Shown: positions 1 through 5,714 of the stretch, piece by piece
Layout of the letters: each line of letters opens with the position of its first letter
How positions within the stretch are numbered: the first letter of the stretch is position 1
Assembly: GCA_946481205.1 (NCBI GenBank)
Contig: CAMLNB010000167.1
Span: forward strand, 1-7,619
DNA length: 7,619 nucleotides
DNA from: an uncultured Kangiella sp.
Lineage (GTDB): Bacteria; Pseudomonadota; Gammaproteobacteria; Enterobacterales; DSM-103792
Reading direction: 5' to 3'
Translations under genes and position numbers: made by a program
Notes under the pieces: generated by a model
What the model saw: the letters and a program-made list of their open reading frames with translations, nothing else
Databases searched by the model: none
Told to the model about the DNA's origin: nothing

Positions 1-1734
1 CTCGATATCGATCTGCACGATCTGGTGCAGATGGAGCAGGCGCTCGGCGAAGCCGAACAGCGTTACCGCACGTTGTTTGACGACGCGGCCGACGGCATCA
101 TGCTTGCGCGCAATGGCCGCATCGTCGATGCCAACAAAGCCGCCTGCCAGTTGTTCCGCGCCAGCTACGAGCAATTGTGCGGACTGACGCCGGTGGATCT
201 GTCAGCGCAGCAACAGAGCAATGGCAGTGCTTCGGCCGAACAAGTGCAACAATTGCTCGACAGCGTTATCGCCGGCCAGAATCGGGTATTGGAGTGGCGC
301 CATCGCCGGCTCGATGTCAGCGAATTCGATGCCGAAACCCATCTGACCTGTGTTCATATTCATGGCGAGCCACACGTCATCGGCACCATTCGCGATATCA
401 GCGCCCGCAAGCAGGCCGAAGCCCATATCGAGTACCTCGCGCACCACGATGCATTGACCGGTTTACCCAATCGCACCTTGCTGCGTGATCGCTTTGCCCA
501 GGCCCAGTTACTGGCCGACCGCCATCAAAGCCTGATCGCGTTGTTGTTTCTCGACCTCGATCATTTCAAGGTGATCAACGACACGCTCGGCCACGCCGTC
601 GGCGACACCCTGCTTAAACAGATCGTTGAACGCCTGCAGACGTGCGTCCGCGACAGCGACACCATCAGCCGCCAAGGCGGTGACGAATTTCTGGTGCTGG
701 CGCAGGATTTCAAACAACTGGCGGTCATTGAACGCATTGCTAACAGCATGATGGCTTGCCTGCAAGCGCCGCTGCATGTGGCGGATCAGGAGCTGAGCCT
801 GAGCGGCAGTATCGGCATTGCGCTGTATCCGCAGGACGGTGACAGTTTTGATCTGCTGTTGCAGCGCGCCGACATGGCGATGTACACCGCCAAAGCCGCC
901 GGCCGCAACAAAGCGCATTTCTACAGCGCCAGCATGCAAGCGGCCATCGACAAGCGCGTACAGCTCGACAGCCGGTTACGCCACGCCTTGAAACAAGGCG
1001 ATTTCCAGCTGCATTTTCAACCGCAGGTCGATGCCCAACAACGTCTGCTCGGCGCCGAAGCGCTGCTGCGCTGGACACCACCGGGCAAAGCACCGATACC
1101 GCCCGGCGAATTCATTCCGCTGGCGGAAGAAACCGGCTTCATCGTTAATCTCGGTCGCTTCGTGTTGGAAGAAGCCTGCCGCACCTTGGCGCAGTGGGCA
1201 CAAGACTCGCGGCTGCAAACGCTAACGCTGGCGGTCAACATCAGCGCCCGGCAATTTCGCGAGCGGGATTTTGAAAGCCATTTGGCGGATTGCCTGAATC
1301 AATCCGGCTGCGATCCGCGCCGGTTGAAACTGGAGCTGACCGAAAGCGTGGTGCTCGACAACGTCGACGATGCCATTGAGCGAATGCAGCGGCTGCGTCA
1401 ACTCGGCCTGGGTTTTTCGCTCGATGATTTCGGCACCGGCTATTCGTCACTGGCGTATCTGAAGCGATTGCCGCTGGATCAGGTGAAGATTGATCGGGCG
1501 TTTGTGCATCACCTCGGCAGCGATCAGCACGACGAGGCCATCATTGCTGCCATTCTGGCGATGAGCAAAGCGATCGGTTTGCAGGTGATTGCCGAAGGCG
1601 TCGAAACCGCAACCCAGCGTGACTTGCTGATCGCCCATGGCTGCCAAGGTTTTCAGGGTTTCTATTTCGCGAAGCCAATGCCTGCTGAACAGTTTGTTGC
1701 CTGGCTCAGCGAGCGCATGCCGCTCAACGCCTGA
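1..1734 (+). CDS. PAS-GGDEF-EAL cyclic-di-GMP turnover protein, 5' end outside window
   Basis: The frame is open from base 1 and stops with TGA at 1732-1734, so the true start lies upstream. An internal GTG at 25 would give 569 residues, and the numbering below uses it. The leading helix (about 1-15) looks like a coiled-coil linker to an unseen N-terminal domain. A PAS domain follows (about 13-130), then GGDEF (about 140-300), then EAL (about 325-565). The GGDEF signature is intact at 218-222, with an RxxD inhibitory site (RDSD, 209-212) exactly five residues before it. The EAL domain has EAL at 345-347, N405, E437, D467-D468, K488, and E524/E527 in AEGVET, matching the usual metal and catalytic positions. 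Both diguanylate cyclase and phosphodiesterase activities therefore look possible; in many such fusions one domain is regulatory. The PAS domain probably senses a ligand or mediates dimerization. The gene converges on marR with a 29-bp gap. Family assignment is secure; the signal and net activity are not. Confidence 0.95.
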   Translation, partial: LDIDLHDLVQMEQALGEAEQRYRTLFDDAADGIMLARNGRIVDANKAACQLFRASYEQLCGLTPVDLSAQQQSNGSASAEQVQQLLDSVIAGQNRVLEWRHRRLDVSEFDAETHLTCVHIHGEPHVIGTIRDISARKQAEAHIEYLAHHDALTGLPNRTLLRDRFAQAQLLADRHQSLIALLFLDLDHFKVINDTLGHAVGDTLLKQIVERLQTCVRDSDTISRQGGDEFLVLAQDFKQLAVIERIANSMMACLQAPLHVADQELSLSGSIGIALYPQDGDSFDLLLQRADMAMYTAKAAGRNKAHFYSASMQAAIDKRVQLDSRLRHALKQGDFQLHFQPQVDAQQRLLGAEALLRWTPPGKAPIPPGEFIPLAEETGFIVNLGRFVLEEACRTLAQWAQDSRLQTLTLAVNISARQFRERDFESHLADCLNQSGCDPRRLKLELTESVVLDNVDDAIERMQRLRQLGLGFSLDDFGTGYSSLAYLKRLPLDQVKIDRAFVHHLGSDQHDEAIIAAILAMSKAIGLQVIAEGVETATQRDLLIAHGCQGFQGFYFAKPMPAEQFVAWLSERMPLNA

Positions 1735-1763
1735 GCGCGGCACAGGCATTCAGTGGCGTGCAT

Positions 1764-2327
1764 TCACGCCGCCAGATGTTCGCGACAAATCAATTCGCTG
1801 TCGGCGACGCTGAGCGGCTCCTGGGTCAAACCGCAACGGAATTGCTCGGCGCTTTCCCGCTGAAAATGCTGGCAGCTGTGGCAGACGCCGAAACTCAAAC
1901 CGTTCTGCGCGTGCTGCAGCGCGGTCAACAGATCCAGCAAGGCTGTCGACAGTTGTGCTTGCTGCGCCGCACTCAGTGTCGCCAAAGCGGCTTGCACCGG
2001 TGCTGGCGGCCACAGTTGCAACACGCGCTGTCGGCCTTCGTCAGTCAGCTGCAGATGCACTACCCGCTTGTCGATCAGACTCGGGCTTTTGCGGATCCAG
2101 CCGCGCGCTTCCAGCACATTCAGCGTTTGCGAAACCGTGCCCTTGGTCAGGCCAAGGTAATCGGCGACGCCGGCCGGGCTGTTGCTGTAGCGGTTGCAGC
2201 GGCCGAGGTAGGCCAGCACCTGCAGATGCACCGGTTGCAGGCCATCGCCCAGCCCGGCCGTGCGTTCTTCGGTCCGCAGCAGGTGGGTCAGGCGTTCGAG
2301 CCGTTCGTAGAGGGGGATCGTATCCAT
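1764..2327 (-). CDS. MarR-family winged-helix regulator with C-terminal four-cysteine segment
   Basis: This encodes a 187-residue DNA-binding protein, starting at ATG 2325-2327. A TTG two codons upstream is possible, but neither start has a Shine-Dalgarno sequence. The winged-helix domain spans about 33-105, with the recognition helix near LTKGTVSQTLNVLEARG (60-76) and the wing DKRVVHLQLT (86-95). About 40 residues beyond the usual MarR core carry C149-x2-C152, C165 and C181, with H154 and H184 nearby. That arrangement suggests bound zinc, an Fe-S cluster or a thiol switch, which is inference. From memory, similar Cys tails occur in other proteobacterial MarR proteins, but I know of no characterized function. 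The gene diverges from a secreted-protein gene, and two matching dyads lie on the two promoters, so autoregulation and repression of the neighbour are likely. The MarR assignment is firm; the ligand is unknown. Confidence 0.92.
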   Translation of the reverse strand: MDTIPLYERLERLTHLLRTEERTAGLGDGLQPVHLQVLAYLGRCNRYSNSPAGVADYLGLTKGTVSQTLNVLEARGWIRKSPSLIDKRVVHLQLTDEGRQRVLQLWPPAPVQAALATLSAAQQAQLSTALLDLLTALQHAQNGLSFGVCHSCQHFQRESAEQFRCGLTQEPLSVADSELICREHLAA

Positions 2328-2362
2328 AGGCAAATAGTATCGACTCGATAGTAGTTTGACAA
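2327..2362 (-). promoter_or_regulatory. Predicted sigma70-type promoter of marR
   Basis: On the - strand, TTGTCA (2362-2357, 5 of 6 consensus) is separated by 17 bp from TACTAT (2339-2334, 4 of 6). The expected start point falls on or next to the A of the marR ATG at 2327, so the mRNA may be leaderless, which fits the missing ribosome binding site. Its -35 box overlaps that of the divergent promoter by five bases. Confidence 0.6.
2338..2350. promoter_or_regulatory. Candidate MarR operator O1
   Basis: A 13-bp perfect dyad with core TATCG-N3-CGATA (spacer ACT) overlaps the -10 box and the spacer of the marR promoter. It shares its half-sites with O2, whose centre lies 49 bp away. Binding by the neighbouring MarR protein is inferred from position and shared half-sites. 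Confidence 0.65.
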
Positions 2363-2391
2363 TCCGACATGGGGACGGAATAATGGTATCG
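2356..2391 (+). promoter_or_regulatory. Predicted sigma70-type promoter of the secreted-protein gene
   Basis: A perfect TTGACA (2356-2361) is followed after 17 bp by AATAAT (2379-2384, 5 of 6). Transcription should start near 2391, giving a leader of about 27 bases. The -10 box lies inside the left arm of the 2379-2407 dyad, and the start point lies at the end of that arm, so a protein bound there would block this promoter. Confidence 0.75.
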
Positions 2392-2407
2392 CCTCGATAC
2401 CATTATT
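2379..2407. promoter_or_regulatory. Candidate MarR operator O2
   Basis: This is a perfect inverted repeat with 13-bp arms (AATAATGGTATCG and CGATACCATTATT) around a 3-bp spacer, CCT. Its centre carries the same TATCG-N3-CGATA core as O1. It covers the -10 box and start point of the rightward promoter. Transcription from about 2391 would leave the left arm out of the mRNA, so the symmetry acts at the DNA level and not as an RNA hairpin. Confidence 0.75.
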
Positions 2408-2417
2408 GGAGTTCCTG

Positions 2418-3131
2418 ATGAAGACCGTCCTCTCCCTCGCCTCTCTGTTGCTGGCAAGCAGCGTCGTTGGCCACGACATCAAGAGTCCCTCGCAAACCGC
2501 CGTCAGTGCCTCGTTCGATCTGGTCCGGACCGAAGTCCGGCAAGAGCGTGATCACTTGCTGTTCCGACAGGAGGTCCGGGCCGAAGCCGGCAAGCTGGTG
2601 CCGACCGCCTACGGTCAGTTGGCCGGTGCCGACGTGTTCAGCTATGTCTGGCCGACCAGCATTGATTCCGCCGCGGTGGGTTTCGACACCGGCCAAGGCA
2701 TTTTGGCGTTTGTGCTGACCAGCCATCCGGACTTTGACGACACCCCGCTAGAAGACGAAAACGGTGACAACAATCCCGGCAACGACGGCAACCTCTGGCA
2801 CAGCCATTGGGTCGTGCTGGTTAAAGACGACAGCTGCGGCGCCGGATTGAAAGTCAAAGACATTCCGGCTGGTACCACGCCAAAGCTGCCGAGAACCTGG
2901 CCGCAATTGCCGCTGCTGATCGACAGCCCCGGCTTCAAACCGAGTTTGCAGGGCAGTGTGGTTGAAGTGCGCATTCCGCGCAGCGCGGCCGACTTTCCGG
3001 CGAGCTTCCATTACGACGGCGTGACCTCGGCGCTGAAAGTAAATGCCAATCTGCATCAGCCGCTGCTGTGCGTGACTGCGGTGCACGATATTGCCTCGGG
3101 CGATCTCAGTCTGCCGGGCATCGTGCGTTGA
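2418..3131 (+). CDS. Predicted secreted protein of unknown function
   Basis: The start is ATG 2418, because GGAG (2408-2411) sits six bases before it; a TTG at 2406 would overlap that site. The product is 237 residues. Residues 1 to about 19 form a signal peptide (MKTVLSLASLLLASSVVG), so export to the periplasm or beyond is expected. No lipobox cysteine is seen. I do not recognise the family. Visible features are an acidic Asn/Gly-rich stretch at about 104-125 (including DENGDNNPGND), which could bind calcium, followed directly by WHSHW (127-131), a possible metal site. There are two cysteines, C140 and C218, that could form one disulfide. The rest alternates polar and hydrophobic residues in a way that suggests beta structure. 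It is the likely target of the divergent MarR regulator and lies upstream of a redoxin gene, so a role in redox or metal stress is possible but unproven. Confidence 0.85.
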   Translation: MKTVLSLASLLLASSVVGHDIKSPSQTAVSASFDLVRTEVRQERDHLLFRQEVRAEAGKLVPTAYGQLAGADVFSYVWPTSIDSAAVGFDTGQGILAFVLTSHPDFDDTPLEDENGDNNPGNDGNLWHSHWVVLVKDDSCGAGLKVKDIPAGTTPKLPRTWPQLPLLIDSPGFKPSLQGSVVEVRIPRSAADFPASFHYDGVTSALKVNANLHQPLLCVTAVHDIASGDLSLPGIVR

Positions 3132-3138
3132 CAGACAA

Positions 3139-3174
3139 CCGACAGCCGCCGCGTTTGGCTGCGGCGGTTGTCGG
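3139..3174 (+). terminator. Stem-loop after the secreted-protein gene, possible terminator
   Basis: Arms 3139-3152 and 3161-3174 form a GC-rich 14-bp stem with one G-U wobble and an 8-base loop, starting 8 bases after the stop codon. No T-run follows (the next bases are CAGTTCCTG), so it is at best a weak intrinsic terminator. It could instead protect the mRNA 3' end within a transcript that continues into the redoxin gene. Confidence 0.45.
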
Positions 3175-3178
3175 CAGT

Positions 3179-3238
3179 TCCTGTCTCAGCGAATCCTGTC
3201 TCTACGATTCCTGTCTCGGCAATTCCTGTCATCGACTC
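3179..3238. repeat. Four tandem copies of a 15-bp unit
   Basis: Copies begin at 3179, 3194, 3209 and 3224. The shared core is TCCTGTCTC, followed by a variable NNCGAT-like tail. The first three are close copies and the fourth keeps only TCCTGTC. The array fills most of the space between the stem-loop and the redoxin ribosome binding site. No gene is supported here; open frames across it only repeat five residues. Confidence 0.8.
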
Positions 3239-3292
3239 TGACAAGCCCACCGGATCCGCCGAACCATTCTGTCAACCATTGAGGAGTCAACC

Positions 3293-3769
3293 ATGACAAA
3301 CGTTTATCGCCCCGCCCCCGACTGGCAAGTTGACACCTGGCTCAACAGCGAACAGCCATTGTCACTGACCGCCCTGCGCGGCCGTGTGGTGCTGTTGCAC
3401 GCGTTTCAAATGCTTTGCCCCGGCTGTGTCAGCCATGGTCTGCCGCAAGCTCAACGCGTGCACAATCTCTTTCCACCGGAATTGGTCACGGTCGTCGGTC
3501 TGCACACCGTGTTTGAACATCACGACGCGATGACCGAAACCGCCCTGCGCGCCTTTGTGCACGAAAACCGGCTGCGCTTTCCGATCGGCATCGACCGCGC
3601 TATTAATGGGCAAGCGATACCCGCAACAATGGCCGCTTACGGTATGCAAGGCACTCCGACCCTGGCATTGATTGATCGCAAGGGCCTGCTACGAGCACAG
3701 TATTTTGGTGCAATCGAAGATTTGCGTTTGGGCGCAGAATTGATGGCACTGACACAAGATGCCAAGTGA
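3293..3769 (+). CDS. Cytoplasmic redoxin, thioredoxin fold with CPGC motif
   Basis: This is a 158-residue protein with a good AGGAG site (3282-3286) six bases before ATG 3293. It matches the AhpC-TSA/TlpA-like redoxin group. The early strand RVVLLHAFQ leads into the CPGC motif (C42 and C45), and the GTP segment (G120-T121-P122) supplies the cis-proline expected beside the active site. There is no signal peptide or membrane anchor, so unlike classical TlpA proteins it should act in the cytoplasm, probably as a thiol-disulfide reductase or a thiol peroxidase-like enzyme; the substrate is unknown. It lies 161 bp after the secreted-protein gene on the same strand, with no clear promoter of its own, so joint transcription from the MarR-controlled promoter is plausible. 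The redoxin assignment is secure; the exact reaction is not. Confidence 0.9.
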   Translation: MTNVYRPAPDWQVDTWLNSEQPLSLTALRGRVVLLHAFQMLCPGCVSHGLPQAQRVHNLFPPELVTVVGLHTVFEHHDAMTETALRAFVHENRLRFPIGIDRAINGQAIPATMAAYGMQGTPTLALIDRKGLLRAQYFGAIEDLRLGAELMALTQDAK

Positions 3770-3783
3770 AATAGCAGGATGGG

Positions 3784-3804
3784 GCGCAAGCTGAGCGCTT
3801 GCGC
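3784..3804. terminator. Small stem-loop between convergent genes
   Basis: A perfect 8-bp inverted repeat, GCGCAAGC (3784-3791) and GCTTGCGC (3797-3804), with a 5-base loop lies in the 41-bp gap between the convergent redoxin and DUF606 genes. Its position suits a bidirectional terminator, but neither side has a real T-run. Confidence 0.4.
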
Positions 3805-3810
3805 TTGAAT

Positions 3811-4290
3811 CTAACCTGCCGATTTGGCGCTGCTGCTGCTGAAATGCAGCAGCAACACACCGCTGACGATCAACGCTGCTGCCAGCAGGCGCTGCCAGGA
3901 AATCGTTTTCTCGGCCAGACCGAGCAAACCGTAATGATCGATCAGCAAGGAAATCACCAGCTGTCCAGCAACCACCGCTGCCATAAAGGTTGTGACGCCA
4001 AGTTTTGGTGTCAGCACCACCGCCGACAGCACATAAATCAAACCAGAAATGCCACCGACCCAACTCCATAGCGGCCCTTGAATTGCCGCACCAGCGTTTG
4101 GCATCGGCACCCGCATCCAGCTCGCGAGAATCAAACCAAGCACGACGCTGAGTGACAACGAGGTCAGCGTCGCCCACAAGGGATGACCCATATTGCGACC
4201 CAAGGTGGCGTTGGCACCGGCTTGAATCGGAATGACTGCGCCAGCAAACAAGGCAAAACCCAAAGCAAACTGTGAAGTCAGCGCATTCAT
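3811..4290 (-). CDS. YdcZ/DUF606-type small membrane transporter (DMT superfamily)
   Basis: This is a 159-residue integral membrane protein with about five hydrophobic helices (roughly 9-26, 37-57, 76-95, 98-117 and 131-150). The segment GVTTFMAAVVAGQLVISLLIDHYGLLGL (about 98-125) is typical of the DUF606 group, whose members are half the length of ten-helix EamA transporters and are thought to work as dimers. Substrates of this group are largely unknown. The ATG at 4288-4290 has no strong Shine-Dalgarno; only a purine-poor CGAGCC is nearby. A terminator-like hairpin with seven U residues ends 11 bases before the start codon, so expression probably depends on readthrough or on control of that structure. 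It lies downstream of the alkene reductase on the same strand. Confidence 0.88.
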   Translation of the reverse strand: MNALTSQFALGFALFAGAVIPIQAGANATLGRNMGHPLWATLTSLSLSVVLGLILASWMRVPMPNAGAAIQGPLWSWVGGISGLIYVLSAVVLTPKLGVTTFMAAVVAGQLVISLLIDHYGLLGLAEKTISWQRLLAAALIVSGVLLLHFSSSSAKSAG

Positions 4291-4301
4291 AAACCGGCTC
4301 G

Positions 4302-4324
4302 AAAAAAAGCTGGAGCGAGCCAGC
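4302..4324 (-). terminator. Short terminator-like hairpin just upstream of the DUF606 gene
   Basis: On the - strand, GCTGG (4324-4320), a 6-base loop and CCAGC (4313-4309) are followed at once by seven T residues (4308-4302). The stem is short, but hairpin and U-run are correctly joined. It ends 11 bases before the ATG at 4290, leaving no room for a promoter behind it. Its left arm and loop are also part of a longer, competing stem (4313-4361). Confidence 0.55.
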
Positions 4325-4361
4325 CATCGAACCCCTGTGAAAATTCGATGACCGGCCGCTC
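4313..4361 (-). promoter_or_regulatory. Long leader stem-loop overlapping the terminator, possible antiterminator
   Basis: In - strand RNA, bases 4361-4344 pair with 4331-4313 to give 18 base pairs with one bulged U and a 12-base loop. Two of the pairs are G-U, so they would be A-C mismatches in a + strand transcript; this favours a function in - strand RNA. The 3' arm uses most of the short GCTGG/CCAGC hairpin, so the two structures exclude one another. Alternatively it is simply a second terminator with an offset U-run. Confidence 0.5.
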
Positions 4362-4370
4362 AAGCCAGGG

Positions 4371-4408
4371 GAAGAAAAATCACCGGCCCGTAAACAGGTG
4401 GACCGGCG
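4371..4408 (-). terminator. Intrinsic terminator after the alkene reductase gene
   Basis: On the - strand, arms 4408-4400 and 4389-4381 form a 9-bp GC-rich stem including two G-U pairs, with a 10-base loop, followed by the tract ATTTTTCTTC (4380-4371). It begins 51 bases after the reductase stop codon, the expected place for that gene's terminator. The 50 bases between stop and stem hold no other recognisable signal. Confidence 0.65.
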
Positions 4409-4459
4409 CTGTGGGAAAACCAAACTGACCAAAACTAACTTGCTGTCTTCAACCAATGC

Positions 4460-5611
4460 TTAGGAAGCGAGAAAGGGATAATCCGTATAGCCGGATGCAC
4501 CTCCCCCGTAAAAGGATTGGGGGTTCGGCTCATTCAGCGCCGCCCGCAGTTGCAAACGTTTCGGCAGATCCGGATTGGCCAGGAACGGCTTGCCGAATGC
4601 CAGCAGATCCGCTTCGCCACTGGCGAGCGAGGTCTCGGCACTGGCGCGATCAAAACCACCCGCCAGCATCAGCACACCGTCATAACGGCTGCGTATCGCC
4701 TTCAGCAAACGATCCGCCAGATGCACCTGCTTGGAATCATCGGCCGGCACTTGTGAACGCGGCGAAATGACGTGCAGATAGGCCAAGCCACGCTTGTTCA
4801 ATTCTTCCGCCAAGTAGCTGTACATGGCTTCCGGATCATCCATGCCCATGCTGTTGAACTGACCAAGCGGGCTGATCCGGACACCGACCCGATCGGCACC
4901 AATCGTTGCCACCACGGCATCGACAACTTGCAGCGGCAGACGGGCGCGATTGGCAACGGTGCCACCGTACTCGTCCTCACGCTGATTGCTGGCGGTATTC
5001 AGGAACTGGTCAAGCAAATAGCCATTGGCAGCGTGAATTTCGACACCATCGAAACCGGCATCAATCGCATTGCGAGCGGCGTTGACAAAGTCGGCGACAA
5101 TGCCATGGATCTCGTTGCGGTCGAGCGCACGCGGGGTTTCAAACGGCACGAACGCCGGGTTGCCTTGCTCATCGACAATGAAGGCATTGCCTTCCGGCTT
5201 GATCGCGCTCGGCGCGACCGGCAATTGCTTACCCGGTTGCAAGGCCCGGTGCGAAATGCGGCCGACATGCCAGAGTTGCACGGCAATTTTGCCGCCGGCT
5301 TTGTGCACGGCATCGGTGACTTTTTTCCAGCCTTCCACTTGCTCGCTGGTGTGAATGCCCGGCGTCCAGGCATAGCCCTGCGCCTGCGCGGATACCTGCG
5401 TGGCTTCGGTAATGATCAGCGCTGCACCAGCACGCTGGCGGTAGTACTCGGTCATCAAATCAGTCGGCACGTTGCCGGGTTGACCGGCACGCGACCGGGT
5501 CATCGGCGCCATCGCGACGCGGTGTGGCAGTTGCCAGCGACCAACGGTAATCGGCGTAAACAATTCGCCTGCGGGATCATTGCTGAGAAACTTTTTTGCT
5601 GCTTCGGTCAT
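4460..5611 (-). CDS. nemA: Old Yellow Enzyme family FMN-dependent alkene reductase (NemA-like)
   Basis: This 383-residue cytoplasmic flavoenzyme should reduce activated C=C bonds (such as N-ethylmaleimide, enones and possibly nitro compounds) with NAD(P)H. The start is ATG 5609-5611, preceded six bases upstream by GAGGAG (5623-5618); a longer frame back to 5662 lacks such a site. Family marks are MAPMTRSR (34-41, FMN contact), WHVGRISH (114-121), and H193-x2-N196 with Y198 in EIHAANGYLLDQF, the ligand-binding pair and proton donor. Then come SNQREDEYGG (208-217), RISP (245-248), and AGGFD and AFGKPFLANPDLP near the C-terminus for phosphate binding. The His/Asn pair is the plant and yeast type, whereas E. 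coli NemA, as I recall it, has His/His. The gene follows lpxR by 103 bp with no terminator seen between them. A TATAAC at 5685-5680 may be a -10 box, but no good -35 accompanies it. Family is certain; the symbol is by analogy. Confidence 0.95.
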   Translation of the reverse strand: MTEAAKKFLSNDPAGELFTPITVGRWQLPHRVAMAPMTRSRAGQPGNVPTDLMTEYYRQRAGAALIITEATQVSAQAQGYAWTPGIHTSEQVEGWKKVTDAVHKAGGKIAVQLWHVGRISHRALQPGKQLPVAPSAIKPEGNAFIVDEQGNPAFVPFETPRALDRNEIHGIVADFVNAARNAIDAGFDGVEIHAANGYLLDQFLNTASNQREDEYGGTVANRARLPLQVVDAVVATIGADRVGVRISPLGQFNSMGMDDPEAMYSYLAEELNKRGLAYLHVISPRSQVPADDSKQVHLADRLLKAIRSRYDGVLMLAGGFDRASAETSLASGEADLLAFGKPFLANPDLPKRLQLRAALNEPNPQSFYGGGASGYTDYPFLAS

Positions 5612-5714
5612 GACATTCTCCTCGCCGTTGCCGGCCTTTCCTGTTGCCATCAGCCAGAACATGTGCTCGCTCTCTGGCGGTTATAAATTCAGTTAACAAT
5701 GTGTACTGCTTGCT

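Noticed and set aside
1721..1737. 6-bp stem-loop CGCTCA/TGAGCG over the stop codon of the GGDEF-EAL gene
   Set aside because: No T-run follows on either strand and half of it is coding, so I do not call it a terminator.
2315..2325. GGAT-CGT-ATCC palindrome at the start of marR
   Set aside because: Only 11 bp, coding, and without the TATCG-N3-CGATA core shared by the two candidate operators.
1758..2351. 197-codon open frame on the + strand
   Set aside because: Antisense to marR and crossing its operator; no homology recognised and no ribosome site.
3056..3282. Small open frames with five-residue repeats on both strands
   Set aside because: The periodicity comes from the 15-bp DNA repeats; neither frame has a supported start or a plausible protein.
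3829..3856. GCTGCTGCTGCTG/CAGCAGCA inverted repeat
   Set aside because: It lies inside the coding 3' end of the DUF606 gene and comes from codons for a Leu-Leu-His-Phe-Ser-Ser-Ser-Ser tail.
4381..4408. ACGG in the leader hairpin as a sign of a guanidine-II riboswitch
   Set aside because: That class needs two similar hairpins with ACGR loops; only one such tetramer occurs and it is not placed as a closed loop of that type.
3689..4456. 255-codon open frame on the - strand spanning the DUF606 leader
   Set aside because: A different frame over the DUF606 gene and its leader; its composition is not protein-like, while the 3811-4290 frame has clear membrane helices and family motifs.
4772..5686. 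304-codon open frame on the + strand
   Set aside because: It lies antisense to the well-supported alkene reductase gene, has no ribosome site or recognisable protein features, and results from the high-GC codon pattern of the real gene.
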